Shown here one piece after another: positions 39,421-49,172 of a DNA stretch of 64,000 nt (position 1 is its first letter; each line of letters starts with the position of its first letter). Both the position numbers and the translations under genes were made by a program. Source of the DNA: Neobacillus cucumis (GTDB lineage: Bacteria; Bacillota; Bacilli; Bacillales; Cytobacillaceae); NCBI RefSeq assembly GCF_002860255.1, contig NZ_PGVE01000102.1, positions 62,001 to 126,000 of the forward strand, read 5' to 3'. Below the pieces are notes generated by a model. That model made no database searches. It worked only from the letters and a program-made list of their open reading frames with translations, and was not told where the DNA came from.

Positions 39421-39671
39421 TATTGGTCTCCCCTTTTTTTATATCAAACTATAGTTTTTGTTTTTCATAAGTATTTATGAAAGGAATTTAGTTCCAAAAA
39501 ATAGTCCAAAGAATGTAAATTGTCTATTCTACTTTTTGTTTAGTCTGAATACGCTTGTACTAGGAAGAATAACGGTCTAGGCCTTGGCCGGCTATAAAAA
39601 AGAGGAAGGTAAGGCCTTGAAGACGAAGGGGGAGAGTTAAAATCGAATCGAAAAGCTTTGGGCTATCCATC

Positions 39672-40034
39672 ATGTATGGATTGATTTTTATTTTTGGCTT
39701 TGCCATGATTTGCAGTCTTATTTTTGCGTTTATCCTTCGGTTTACATCCACACAAGAAGGATCACTGCAATATGTAATAACAGCACTGTCCTTTATCGGG
39801 CTATTTGGGGGCGGTTTTCTCTCAGGGGGAAAACGAAAAGAAAAAGGCTGGCTGATTGGCGGGTTAACAGGGCTGATTTACTCATTTGTTGTCTTTTTAT
39901 TTCAATACCTCGGCTATGACCGCCTATTTAATGCAGAACAGGTGATTTATCACACCTGCTATACACTTATTGCGATGATGGGTGGAATCTTAGGAGTAAA
40001 CATTGCCACCAACAATTCCAAGAGGTCAGCATAG
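39672..40034 (+). CDS. yrzE: TIGR04086 family membrane protein YrzE
   Basis: Small membrane protein of 120 residues from the first ATG, with four hydrophobic segments (about 2-22, 34-48, 62-80, 93-110) and a glycine-rich GLFGGGFLSGGKRKEKGWLIGG loop, as in the YrzE/TIGR04086 family next to yajC. No ribosome site precedes this ATG; GGGGGAG lies farther upstream, 7-8 nt before an in-frame ATC (39642-39644) that would add KSFGLS-type residues seen in family N-termini. The start is therefore uncertain. Function unknown. Confidence 0.75.
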   Translation: MYGLIFIFGFAMICSLIFAFILRFTSTQEGSLQYVITALSFIGLFGGGFLSGGKRKEKGWLIGGLTGLIYSFVVFLFQYLGYDRLFNAEQVIYHTCYTLIAMMGGILGVNIATNNSKRSA

Positions 40035-40040
40035 TAAGAA

Positions 40041-40158
40041 AAGCGTAAGCGCCTTGATCAGCCCCGACAAGCATAAGACGAGCCGGCCGAAAGGTTGCTC
40101 TTTAACCTTTTGGACGGTTTGGCTTAAGACCTCGAGGGGCTAGGCGCTGGAGCTGGAC
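40041..40158. repeat. Dispersed palindromic intergenic repeat, full copy
   Basis: About 118 bp between yrzE and yajC. Outer arms AGCGCCT/AGGCGCT and AGCCCC/GGGGCT pair, and inner CCGAAAGGTT/AACCTTTTGG forms another stem. It ends AGGCGCTGGAGCTGGAC, the same 17 bp as the short copy at 44643-44672. GC content is above the neighbouring intergenic DNA. I recall such units as common in Bacillaceae, but cannot name a family. Confidence 0.8.
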
Positions 40159-40197
40159 AATTCTAAAAGTCGAAAATTTTTATACAATCTTATCCAT

Positions 40198-40226
40198 AAA
40201 AAAGGAAGCCAAGTTAAATGGCTTCC
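40198..40226 (-). terminator. yajC terminator
   Basis: GGAAGCCA/TGGCTTCC stem with a T-run on the minus strand (and T-rich on the other side), right after yajC; ends the ruvA-ruvB-queA-tgt-yajC run. Confidence 0.9.
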
Positions 40227-40237
40227 TTTTTAGGTCA

Positions 40238-40531
40238 TTACTTAGTAAGGTTTACGCTTCCTTCACCCGCTGCGGATTCAGTTACCTCGCGGATGGCATT
40301 GCGGTCATATGTAAGACGGCTGCCGTCACCACATTTAATGACTACTTTATTTTCATCAATTGAGTCAATAAAGCCATGTAAACCACCAATCGTGACGATT
40401 TTATCCCCTTTTTTCAATGCGCTTTGCATGTTCGCAACTGACTTTTGGCGTTTTTGTTGCGGACGGATTAATAGGAAATAAAATAACACAAACATTAAAA
40501 TTAATGGAATGATTGTACCAATACCTTGCAT
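40238..40531 (-). CDS. yajC: Preprotein translocase subunit YajC
   Basis: Single-pass membrane protein of 97 residues associated with SecDF. One membrane segment at about 4-22, followed directly by the family signature LLIRPQQKRQKSVANMQSALKKGDKIVTIGGLHG and a beta-rich cytoplasmic tail. B. subtilis homologue is yrbF. AAGGAGGG before ATG. Placed 29 nt after tgt, the usual queA-tgt-yajC order across bacteria. Confidence 0.95.
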   Translation of the reverse strand: MQGIGTIIPLILMFVLFYFLLIRPQQKRQKSVANMQSALKKGDKIVTIGGLHGFIDSIDENKVVIKCGDGSRLTYDRNAIREVTESAAGEGSVNLTK

Positions 40532-40560
40532 TTTGTTTCCCTCCTTTCAAAAAAGTTCTA

Positions 40561-41715
<1,155 letters not shown>

Positions 41716-41828
41716 CTAAAGGCGGTGTGAGCAGAGCTATGTTAAATCTTTATAAAGTGAAGACTTTATATTAGACAGAAATTATTGTTTGCACTGATAT
41801 ATATTTGCGGCGCTCCGCCCCTTTACCA

Positions 41829-42857
41829 CTAGATGATGAACATCGCATCACCAAAGCTGAAAAAACGGTAACGTTCAGCTACGGCCGTATTGTAGGCATG
41901 CAAAACATTCTCTCTTCCGGCTAAAGCACTAACAAGCATAATCAGAGTGGATTTAGGCAAGTGGAAATTAGTAATCATTCCGTCTATTGCTTTAAATTCA
42001 TAACCTGGATAGATAAAAATACTTGTCCAGCCGCTTCCGGCAGTAAATACTCCGTTGTTAGCAGATGCAATGGTCTCCAAAGTTCTGGTAGATGTTGTTC
42101 CTACAGTGATAATTCTGCCTCCATTCTGCCTCACATCATTTAGCAATTGGGCAGTACCTTCTGTAACCGTGTAAAATTCAGCGTGCATATCGTGCTCCAA
42201 TACATCGTCCACACTGACAGGTCGGAAAGTGCCAAGACCTACATGGAGTGTGATAAATGCAATATGTACCCCTTTGGCTTTAATTTCTTCTAGAAGTGAT
42301 TCTGTGAAATGAAGGCCTGCTGTGGGTGCAGCGGCAGATCCCGGTTCGCGGGCATATACCGTCTGATAACGGTCACGATCTTCAAGCTGCTCTTTGATAT
42401 ATGGAGGCAGCGGCATCTCACCCAGCTGATCAAGCACCTCATAGAATATTCCAGTATATTTAAACTCTAAAACTCTGCCTCCATGCTCTGATTCCTCGAT
42501 GCAAACCGCGGTAAGCAATCCATCGCCAAAGACAATTTCAGTTCCTATTTTCACTCGTTTGGCAGGTTTTACAAGTGTTTCCCACTGATCACCTTCCTGT
42601 TGTTTTAACAGCAGGACTTCAATTTTCGCACCAGTATCACTTTTTACACCAAAAAGGCGTGCAGGCAATACCTTGGTATCATTTAAGACCAGGCAGTCCC
42701 CTTCACGCAAATATTCGGTGATATTTTTAAATACTTCGTGGTTTATTTCACCTGTTTGTTTATTTAATACCATCAATCGGCTGTCTGTCCTTGTTTTTAA
42801 CGGCACCTGAGCAATTAGCTCTTCAGGTAAATGAAAATCAAATAAATCTACTTTCAT
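41829..42857 (-). CDS. queA: S-adenosylmethionine:tRNA ribosyltransferase-isomerase QueA
   Basis: Transfers the ribosyl group of SAM to preQ1-34 in tRNA, giving epoxyqueuosine. 342 residues beginning [17 protein letters not shown]. Conserved parts: [63 protein letters not shown] and [24 protein letters not shown] at 42855-42857 chosen because AAGGTG lies 8 nt upstream. It follows ruvB by 45 nt and feeds the same queuosine pathway as tgt. Confidence 0.97.
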   Translation of the reverse strand: MKVDLFDFHLPEELIAQVPLKTRTDSRLMVLNKQTGEINHEVFKNITEYLREGDCLVLNDTKVLPARLFGVKSDTGAKIEVLLLKQQEGDQWETLVKPAKRVKIGTEIVFGDGLLTAVCIEESEHGGRVLEFKYTGIFYEVLDQLGEMPLPPYIKEQLEDRDRYQTVYAREPGSAAAPTAGLHFTESLLEEIKAKGVHIAFITLHVGLGTFRPVSVDDVLEHDMHAEFYTVTEGTAQLLNDVRQNGGRIITVGTTSTRTLETIASANNGVFTAGSGWTSIFIYPGYEFKAIDGMITNFHLPKSTLIMLVSALAGRENVLHAYNTAVAERYRFFSFGDAMFII

Positions 42858-42902
42858 AGTTAACACACCTTACTTATTTGAATATATTTTGGGCGGGAGA
42901 GG

Positions 42903-43904
42903 TCATTCCATTGGCACCTCCATGCCAAAATGGTGATAGACGGCTCCGGTTACTACCCTTCCACGGGGGGTTCGCTGCAAAAAGCCGATTTGTAGAAGGT
43001 ACGGTTCATAGACATCTTCAATCGTTTCTGCTTCCTCTCCAATCGAAGCCGCAATCGTATCAAGTCCCACGGGACCTCCGCGGAATTTTTCAATAATTCC
43101 TCTTAACAGCTTATGATCAATATGATCTAATCCTAGACGGTCAACCTGCAGTAATTCCAAAGCCTCTTTCGCAAGAGATAGGTCAATTGTACCATTCCCC
43201 TTAACCTGTGCAAAATCCCTTACACGGCGGAGAAGACGGTTGGCAATTCTAGGGGTGCCCCTTGCCCTTCTAGCGATTTCAGCTGCAGAAGGTTCATCTA
43301 TTTCAGTTTCAAACAAATCGGCTGTTCTTAAAACAATATCCTTTAACTGGTCTTCCTTATAATACTCGAGCCTGCACAAAACTCCAAATCGATCGCGTAA
43401 TGGTGCGGATAAAGAGCCTGCCCGGGTGGTGGCACCGACAAGTGTGAAAGGTGGAAGGTCAAGCCGGACCGACCTCGCACTTGGCCCCTTTCCAATAACA
43501 ATATCCAGACAAAAGTCTTCCATTGCTGGATAAAGTACTTCTTCAATCGTGCGTGGCAGCCTGTGTATTTCATCAATAAACAACACATCACCCGGTTCGA
43601 GAGATGTTAAAATAGCCGCTAAATCCCCGGGCCGTTCAATGGCCGGTCCTGAGGTTGTCCGAATGTTTACCCCCATTTCATTGGCAATAATGACAGCAAG
43701 TGTAGTCTTCCCTAATCCTGGTGGACCGTAGAGGAGAACATGATCAAGGGTCTCCTTACGCATCTTTGCCGCCTTAATAAAAATCTCAAGATTTTCTTTG
43801 ACTTGAGTCTGTCCAATATATTGCTTAAGGGTTTGCGGACGCAGGCTTTGCTCCATACTGATTTCACTTTCATTTACTTCACTAGATATGATCCGCTCTT
43901 CCAT
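42903..43904 (-). CDS. ruvB: Holliday junction branch migration helicase RuvB
   Basis: AAA+ motor of the RuvAB branch-migration complex. 333 residues: [23 protein letters not shown], Walker [21 protein letters not shown], Walker [12 protein letters not shown], sensor 1 [20 protein letters not shown] with the arginine finger, and a winged-helix end ([17 protein letters not shown]). The N-terminal start may be some residues later. It begins 10 nt after the ruvA stop codon; ruvA-ruvB-queA-tgt-yajC read in one direction. Confidence 0.98.
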   Translation of the reverse strand: MEERIISSEVNESEISMEQSLRPQTLKQYIGQTQVKENLEIFIKAAKMRKETLDHVLLYGPPGLGKTTLAVIIANEMGVNIRTTSGPAIERPGDLAAILTSLEPGDVLFIDEIHRLPRTIEEVLYPAMEDFCLDIVIGKGPSARSVRLDLPPFTLVGATTRAGSLSAPLRDRFGVLCRLEYYKEDQLKDIVLRTADLFETEIDEPSAAEIARRARGTPRIANRLLRRVRDFAQVKGNGTIDLSLAKEALELLQVDRLGLDHIDHKLLRGIIEKFRGGPVGLDTIAASIGEEAETIEDVYEPYLLQIGFLQRTPRGRVVTGAVYHHFGMEVPME

Positions 43905-43914
43905 GAATTATCAC

Positions 43915-44526
43915 CTATTTTAAAAGCCGCTGGAGGGCTTTTTTAATATATTGATCGGTTGAAAGCTGCTCTTTTTGTAATTCGGGTGAAATCTTTTTAA
44001 TTTCTTTATCGGAATAGCCTAGGGCTTTCAAGGCAAGGACGGCTTCTTCGAAGGCCGAGTTGACTGCTTGCTGAGGAAGTGGGAATGTATCGGCGTTGAA
44101 AAGGTTAGGGAAGTAATCCGGAACGATATCCTGCAATTTCCCTTTAAGGTCAAGGATCATTTGCCGGGCTGTTTTTTTACCGACGCCAGGGAATTTTACA
44201 AGAAAGCTTTCGTCTTCATTTTCAATTGCATTTACCACTTGCTGGACTTCTCCAGAAGCAAGAATAGCCAGCGCTCCTTTAGGACCAATCCCCGAGACAT
44301 TTAATAGTTTGGTAAAGAGCCTTTTTTCCTCTCTCGTTTCAAAACCGTACAAGGCGATCACATCTTCGCGGACATAATGATAGGTATATACGGTTACCAT
44401 TGTTTCCATTTTACCAGCGAAAATAAACGGATTGGGTGTAGAGATTTGGTAGCCGATCCCATTATTTTCGATGACGATATATTCAGGGCCAACAAATTCG
44501 ACCATCCCTTTTATAAATTCATACAA
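43915..44526 (-). CDS. ruvA: Holliday junction DNA helicase subunit RuvA
   Basis: Binds four-way junctions and loads RuvB. 203 residues from the TTG at 44524-44526 (GGGAGAG upstream), giving the usual [27 protein letters not shown] start. Domain I is the OB fold, domain II has two helix-hairpin-helix motifs ([16 protein letters not shown] and [16 protein letters not shown]), and domain III (about 155-203) contacts RuvB. An alternative upstream ATG would add eight unconserved residues. Confidence 0.96.
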   Translation of the reverse strand: MYEFIKGMVEFVGPEYIVIENNGIGYQISTPNPFIFAGKMETMVTVYTYHYVREDVIALYGFETREEKRLFTKLLNVSGIGPKGALAILASGEVQQVVNAIENEDESFLVKFPGVGKKTARQMILDLKGKLQDIVPDYFPNLFNADTFPLPQQAVNSAFEEAVLALKALGYSDKEIKKISPELQKEQLSTDQYIKKALQRLLK

Positions 44527-44642
44527 TCGTATTCTCTCCCTAGTTAAACTCAAAATAGCTGTCTTTCATTGTAACATAAGTCCAGACGGTTATTGAAGAA
44601 AATCGCTTTTTGACAAAAAGTCTAAAAATTAAAACTAAAGAG

Positions 44643-44672
44643 AGGCGCCTTGAATAGGCGCTGGAGCTGGAC
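44643..44672. repeat. Short copy of the dispersed repeat
   Basis: AGGCGCCTTGAATAGGCGCT followed by GGAGCTGGAC. It matches both ends of the unit at 40041-40158 (GCGCCTTGA and AGGCGCTGGAGCTGGAC) with about 85 bp of the middle absent. Lies between bofC and ruvA. Confidence 0.75.
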
Positions 44673-44694
44673 GTGTCTAAACTCCCTAAGACAT

Positions 44695-44727
44695 AAAAAA
44701 ACAGGCTGATTTGACTCAATCAGTCTG
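44695..44727 (-). terminator. bofC terminator
   Basis: CAGACTGATT/AATCAGCCTG stem and seven T on the minus strand, 13 nt after the bofC stop codon. Confidence 0.9.
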
Positions 44728-44740
44728 AATTTATCAAAAT

Positions 44741-45289
44741 TTATTCTTTTTTTACGGAATAAGGTTCAAACGTCTCTAAAACCTCAACATAATGGTCTTT
44801 TGTTTTTATCGGGATTCCTTGAAACAGTTCTTCTTGTTTTTTACTCTCAAGCTTCTTGATATCTATTTGAAAGAAGGACTGAATGATGCGCGATTGTCCT
44901 GGCCGGCCATTAAAAATGGTTAAAACCCCATCATCTGTCACTCCAAAAAAACCGTTTGCTTTTAGTAGTGGGGAGATATCATCAACTTGTTTTCGGAAAA
45001 CATAGGTTGATTCGTTGATGTCGGTAAGCTGCCATTGGTCATATTTAGCCCAAAAGTTCTCCATTTTCCAACATGTCTCGTGCACCAATTCCTGACTTAC
45101 TTCTCCATCAAGATAGACTCTTTCTAAGATAACCGTCAAGTTAAGCGGCTCTGCCTTCTCTATTTGGTTATCTTGTTGTGCCGCCGAGCTTGTTGTTATT
45201 AACCCAGGAACTCTACCGATAAACATGAAGAGAATAACAGCAAATACGGCTAATGTGTACCGATACATTGCTATCCAAATGACCCTCAT
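44741..45289 (-). CDS. bofC: Forespore intercompartmental signalling protein BofC
   Basis: Secreted from the forespore, it restrains SpoIVB and so delays SpoIVFB-mediated pro-sigma-K processing. 182 residues from ATG at 45287-45289 (GAGGTGA 5 nt upstream): a signal or anchor segment at about 8-30, ending near SSAAQQ, then the BofC N-domain (LTVILERVYLDGEVSQE) and C-domain (WQLTDINESTYVFRKQVDDISPLLKANGFFGVTDDGVLTIFNG). Own terminator; located between ruvA and coxA as in B. subtilis. Forespore (sigma-G) expression is expected but no clear box was found. Confidence 0.92.
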   Translation of the reverse strand: MRVIWIAMYRYTLAVFAVILFMFIGRVPGLITTSSAAQQDNQIEKAEPLNLTVILERVYLDGEVSQELVHETCWKMENFWAKYDQWQLTDINESTYVFRKQVDDISPLLKANGFFGVTDDGVLTIFNGRPGQSRIIQSFFQIDIKKLESKKQEELFQGIPIKTKDHYVEVLETFEPYSVKKE

Positions 45290-45389
45290 GTTACTCACCT
45301 CTTACGTTTTATAATTGAATATACCTTACAGTACTAGTTTAGCCTTTATTTGCCTTTTTATCCTGCAGAAATAAATCAGCTTATATAAT

Positions 45390-45428
45390 AAAAGAAAGAG
45401 GCAAGCCCAGAAGGCCTGCCTCTTCTTT
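45390..45428 (-). terminator. coxA terminator
   Basis: Long stem AAAGAAGAGGCAGGCC/GGCTTGCCTCTTTCTTT with a T-rich tail, 10 nt after the coxA stop codon. Confidence 0.9.
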
Positions 45429-45437
45429 TGGAGGGGT

Positions 45438-46127
45438 TTAGCTTCCGCCTTTCTCCCTCTGGGAATCATTATGGATATTGCGGTCACGGCCCATTGTGCC
45501 TTCATCAATTAAAACCTGAACTGTTTTCCCCTTTGTGTAAGGCTTCACGGCATTCTTGATGGCCCGTTTGGTTTCGGTGGCCCTGTCATGGTCATGCACG
45601 GAAACGGAGACAATGACATTATTACCATAGGCAACCGACCTTACATTTCGTACATTATCAATATTTTCCACTTTGTTTCTAATTTTAGCCGTAATACGAT
45701 CTTGGAAATCAGGGTTTGTCACGACTCCAGCGTTACCATTTTTAGCACTCAAATGACCATGATAGTTTAAATCACTTGTGCTAAAACGGTTATCTCGCTG
45801 AAAGAAATTCCGATCGGTTTTAGCTCTAGGGACGGTCGGGTTTTGGGGATTCCCATTTTCGTCTCTAATTTGCATTTGCCGTCTGGTTTTTTCATTTATG
45901 GTCTGATCTTCCACTCCAAGATTATGGTCCATGATTTCTGTCATGGCACCATCATTATCCCTTAATAACCCATAATCATTTTTGGCGTGATTTTCATTGG
46001 AATAATAACCCATCGGCCGAGTCAAATTATTTCCATTCCCACCCGCACGATTATTGTCATTTGTACATCCAGTTAAACCTACTAATAAAGAGAAGGAAAG
46101 AGGAATCATCCACTGCTTTTTGTTCAA
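45438..46127 (-). CDS. coxA: Sporulation lipoprotein, YhcN/YlaJ family (CoxA-like)
   Basis: 229-residue lipoprotein: charged start MNKKQ, hydrophobic segment and lipobox LTGC (cysteine 21). A disordered Asn-rich stretch (about 22-125) precedes the YhcN/YlaJ domain (DFQDRITAKIRNKVENIDNVRNVRSVAYGNNVIVSVSV). In B. subtilis the gene at this place, coxA (yrbB), encodes a spore cortex protein and SafA partner in operon order. Symbol given by position and domain. An inverted repeat (46153-46172) lies in its promoter region; sigma-G expression is likely by analogy only. Confidence 0.8.
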   Translation of the reverse strand: MNKKQWMIPLSFSLLVGLTGCTNDNNRAGGNGNNLTRPMGYYSNENHAKNDYGLLRDNDGAMTEIMDHNLGVEDQTINEKTRRQMQIRDENGNPQNPTVPRAKTDRNFFQRDNRFSTSDLNYHGHLSAKNGNAGVVTNPDFQDRITAKIRNKVENIDNVRNVRSVAYGNNVIVSVSVHDHDRATETKRAIKNAVKPYTKGKTVQVLIDEGTMGRDRNIHNDSQREKGGS

Positions 46128-46152
46128 GCGATAAACCCCCTAGAGTACAATC

Positions 46153-46172
46153 TGAGCATGAAATCATGCTCA
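46153..46172. repeat. Perfect 20-bp palindrome upstream of coxA
   Basis: TGAGCATGA-AA-TCATGCTCA, between the ysxE stop codon and the coxA start. Not followed by a T-run on either strand, so it is more likely an operator or the ysxE transcript end than a standard terminator. Confidence 0.55.
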
Positions 46173-46214
46173 TTTATAGAGTGTTATCTTCAGTGGAAAT
46201 TCATTCTGATAAAA

Positions 46215-47204
46215 TCATTTCACTTTTTCCAGTAATTGACTAGTGAATTTTTTTCTTAAATGGAATTGATTTATGGTTAAATCCATAACTTGCCTTATTT
46301 TTGCTTGGTCAGTATATGATTTTTCTCGGATTAGCCGGTTCCATTCACGGAAGATATCAGCCGGGAAAGCTAAGGCATACAAAAAGGCTTCTTCCTCTAA
46401 ATATTTTCCTATTGGCTTTAAAGTTGCCAATTTTCCCAATGACCAATCCAAATTAGGAAGAATTCGATTTGCATATTGCAAATAATCAAATGATGGCGGG
46501 CCAATACTAATTAAGTCAAAATCAATTAAGTGCAGCAGTCCATTTTGGTCGCGCAAAAAATTATGATGGGCCACATCTCCATGCAGAATCACAGCAGGTT
46601 CCATTTGAAAAAAGCGGCGATTTTTTATCATTCCTGCCAAGGACCAATTAGCCGAATGGATCAGTTCTGAAATCACGTTATCATCAAGAAAATATTTAAT
46701 AAAAGGAAGATTACCGGAAAATATTTGAAGTCTTTCTGTCCATTTTTCAATTAACGCACCCTTGGGAAGAAGTGTTCGGTATCGACTTTCAAACGTTGCT
46801 GTGGTTTGATGAAATAGTTTTAACAATTCCAGCCCTTCTTGGCGGCTGCGCTGGGTATGGAAGGTAAAGACTGTTTTATGCGGGGGAATATATTCAATAC
46901 ATCCATAGTAGGTTCCCTCAAAGAAAAGCTGCTCTTTCATAGGGTCAGATAAAAATAAATAGGTTTTTAAAAATCCTTCGGTTCGTAATGTGGCTGTAAA
47001 AGCCTCTTGAAGTTTAAGTCTATTATTGGAACGATATCCTTTTATAATATACGTATGATTGACGGTTTTTAATAAATAAACGGACTTTCGGAGCGGAGTC
47101 AGCTGAATAATTTTTTCATAAAATTGTGATTGAAAATAAGAGAGGAGACGATTTAAATAACCATCGTCTCCTTTAAGGCTGCCTGGTGAATTAATTGCTC
47201 TCAT
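46215..47204 (-). CDS. ysxE: CotS/YsxE-like spore coat phosphotransferase-fold protein
   Basis: Aminoglycoside-phosphotransferase-fold protein of about 329 residues, related to B. subtilis YsxE/CotS spore coat proteins. The kinase-fold catalytic motif HGDVAHHNFL and metal-binding LIDFDLISIGPPSFDY are intact, so ATP-dependent activity is possible; known coat members have no proven substrate. ATG at 47202-47204 overlaps the safA stop region by 14 nt and has no clear ribosome site, which suggests coupling to safA; the start is uncertain. In B. subtilis ysxE is paired with spoVID elsewhere, whose product binds SafA. Confidence 0.75.
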   Translation of the reverse strand: MRAINSPGSLKGDDGYLNRLLSYFQSQFYEKIIQLTPLRKSVYLLKTVNHTYIIKGYRSNNRLKLQEAFTATLRTEGFLKTYLFLSDPMKEQLFFEGTYYGCIEYIPPHKTVFTFHTQRSRQEGLELLKLFHQTTATFESRYRTLLPKGALIEKWTERLQIFSGNLPFIKYFLDDNVISELIHSANWSLAGMIKNRRFFQMEPAVILHGDVAHHNFLRDQNGLLHLIDFDLISIGPPSFDYLQYANRILPNLDWSLGKLATLKPIGKYLEEEAFLYALAFPADIFREWNRLIREKSYTDQAKIRQVMDLTINQFHLRKKFTSQLLEKVK

Positions 47205-48909
47205 CACGGTAACCTGGCATACCGTAAGGATTTGTTCCAGCTGGACCCACACCGTATGGATTCATATAAGGCGGCTGAGCAGCATTAACCGGTCCTGTAT
47301 ACGGGGCACTGTAAATTGGCGGTGTTGGAGGTACAAAGCTTGTTGGCGCTGGAGGAACCATCCCCGCAGGCGGCATTCCCCCTCCACAGCCACAGTCACC
47401 CAAAGTACCGGTTCCTACTGGCATGGTCGGTATTGGAGCTGTCGGCATATATGGCATATGTCCCCCGGCAGCCATTAAATCAGAGGATTCGAAATCATGC
47501 ACACCCATTCCTTGAGGTACAGGTCCTCCCATTTGCGGATACCCATAGGGTGTGGTTCCCATCCCGTAAGGACCGGCCATTCCTGGGTTCCCATACATCG
47601 CATCAGGTCTTGGTGTGGCTTGAGTCATTCCGCCTTGATAGGGAGCTTGATAACCTGGAGTACCCGTCATGGAGTCGCCAGGATTTCCGGCCGGCATTCC
47701 TCCATACCCCATTGGCATCTGGCCGTATCCAGCTGGCACCCCTCCATAGCCCATTGGATTTTGACCGTACCCTGCCGGCACTCCTCCGTAGCCCATTGGA
47801 TTTTGACCGTAACTTCCTGGTACCTCTCCATAGCCCATTGGGTTTTGACCGTAACCTGCTGGTACCTCTCCATACCCCGGTGCTGGTTGCATTGGAGCTA
47901 CTCCCCCTGGCACTCCGCCATATTCCATTGGCATTTGGGCTGGCCCTGTTGGTATGCCGCTATAACCCATGGACGTTGGCATGGAACCTGCTGGCATTCC
48001 GCCATAGCCCATTGGCATTTGTCCATAAGCAGCAGGATCCATTGCTGGTGTGCCCATTCCAGTTCCAGGGCCATAGGCTGGATTCACGACAGGCATTTGC
48101 GGCATAAAGGAAGAGGACTCATCATGGAAAAATTGTCCCGGCATCACGTAACCACCGGCAACAGGTGGATTCATCCCTGGTGTCCCATGAACCATTTCAG
48201 AATGTGGTACAAATCCTGCTCCCTGAACTGCCGGATATGGCATTGCAGGCGGCATCATTGGCATTCCTCCAAATGGAGGAGGACAGAAACCTGGCCCAGG
48301 CATGACAGGTGTGATTGGCACACAATAATCCTGCGGCGGCGGTGTCTCAATCGGCATTTCCTTTGGTGGTGCTGGAGGCGGAACTGGCATTTCCTTTTTC
48401 ACTTCTTCTTTGACCTCAGGAAGAATATTGGCGGGTTTTGGCGGAAGCTGTGGCTGGACGGTCATATTTGTCATGTTGGTCATATAATAATTGTTAATAT
48501 CGATTTCTGGGATGACTTGTAGAGGCATTTTTGGAGTAAATGGTGCTTTCGGTGCTTCTTTAATAATCGGCTGCTCTTTAATCGGTTGTTCCTTTACAAT
48601 TGGCTTTTCTTTTACAATCGGTTGTTCCTTTGCAATTGGTGCTTCCTTGATTGGAATTGGTTTCTCCTTGGCAAACGGATGCTCAGCAATTGGCATTTCT
48701 TTTTTGATCGACGTTTCCGGTTTGGTCCCCATTGGTGCTTCTTTTTTTATGGATCCACCTGTAGTTGGTACCTTTATTTTCATACCGGGCATTATCATAT
48801 CAGGGTTGCTGAGCTGTGAATTCATCTTTTTCAGCTCTTCAAAATTCACGCCGTACTTCTTGGCGATCTTCCAAAGAGTATCCCCTTTCTGTACGATATG
48901 GATCTTCAC
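47191..48909 (-). CDS. safA: Spore coat assembly protein SafA, enlarged by repeats
   Basis: Inner-coat morphogenetic protein. From GTG at 48907-48909 (AGGAGGG 8 nt upstream) it has 572 residues, against about 387 in B. subtilis. The N-terminus is a LysM domain (residues 1-46: VQKGDTLWKIAKKYGVNFEE, LSNPDMIMPGMKIKVP) that binds cortex peptidoglycan. Then come KEQPI/KEKPI repeats (about 60-135), a Pro/Met-rich middle, 14-residue repeats of the type PMGYGGVPAGYGQN (about 300-407), and a DCGCGG motif near 510 as in other SafA. Repeat number makes up most of the extra length. Confidence 0.92.
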   Translation of the reverse strand: MKIHIVQKGDTLWKIAKKYGVNFEELKKMNSQLSNPDMIMPGMKIKVPTTGGSIKKEAPMGTKPETSIKKEMPIAEHPFAKEKPIPIKEAPIAKEQPIVKEKPIVKEQPIKEQPIIKEAPKAPFTPKMPLQVIPEIDINNYYMTNMTNMTVQPQLPPKPANILPEVKEEVKKEMPVPPPAPPKEMPIETPPPQDYCVPITPVMPGPGFCPPPFGGMPMMPPAMPYPAVQGAGFVPHSEMVHGTPGMNPPVAGGYVMPGQFFHDESSSFMPQMPVVNPAYGPGTGMGTPAMDPAAYGQMPMGYGGMPAGSMPTSMGYSGIPTGPAQMPMEYGGVPGGVAPMQPAPGYGEVPAGYGQNPMGYGEVPGSYGQNPMGYGGVPAGYGQNPMGYGGVPAGYGQMPMGYGGMPAGNPGDSMTGTPGYQAPYQGGMTQATPRPDAMYGNPGMAGPYGMGTTPYGYPQMGGPVPQGMGVHDFESSDLMAAGGHMPYMPTAPIPTMPVGTGTLGDCGCGGGMPPAGMVPPAPTSFVPPTPPIYSAPYTGPVNAAQPPYMNPYGVGPAGTNPYGMPGYRDESN

Positions 48910-48941
48910 TCTGATTTCCCTCCTATGGCATAAGTCCATAT

Positions 48942-48949
48942 AGTGTATG
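48942..48949 (-). promoter_or_regulatory. Sigma-E type -10 box of safA
   Basis: CATACACT on the minus strand matches the sigma-E -10 consensus CATACAnT, about 33 nt before the GTG start. The -35 region is weak. safA is sigma-E controlled in B. subtilis. Confidence 0.5.
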
Positions 48950-49044
48950 TGAAAATGGGCAAAGTGCTAACATTCTTCAAAAAAATCTATGTTTGGTTTC
49001 AAAAAAATATGAATCACTTTGATAATAAATCCTATTAGACTAGC

Positions 49045-49090
49045 TTGTTGATTTCGGCTACAGGCGCTCGCTTTCCGCTACAATCAACAA
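49045..49090. repeat. Mini inverted-repeat element (46 bp)
   Basis: Terminal repeats TTGTTGATT and AATCAACAA enclose 28 bp holding GGCGCTCGCTTTCCGCT. It looks like an internally deleted form of a longer element common in Bacillaceae intergenic regions (from memory, with GCGGAAAGCGAGCGCC). No coding capacity. Located between safA and nadA. Confidence 0.7.
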
Positions 49091-49128
49091 AGTAATAAAC
49101 CAAGAAACGAGCTTTAACTTTGCCTCAA

Positions 49129-49165
49129 ATAAAAAGTGATGCAGTCATCACGCTCTGCATCACTT
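49129..49165 (-). terminator. nadA terminator
   Basis: AAAGTGATGCAG/CTGCATCACTTTTT stem with TTTTTATTT tail on the minus strand; its start overlaps the region just past the nadA stop codon. Confidence 0.9.
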
Positions 49166-49172
49166 TCACCTT

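Noticed and set aside
47316-48522. Long plus-strand open frames opposite safA (263 and 341 residues)
   Set aside because: They arise from the repeated, codon-biased safA sequence; translations are His/Trp/Ser-rich with no domain, and no ribosome site stands out. SafA on the minus strand is well supported.
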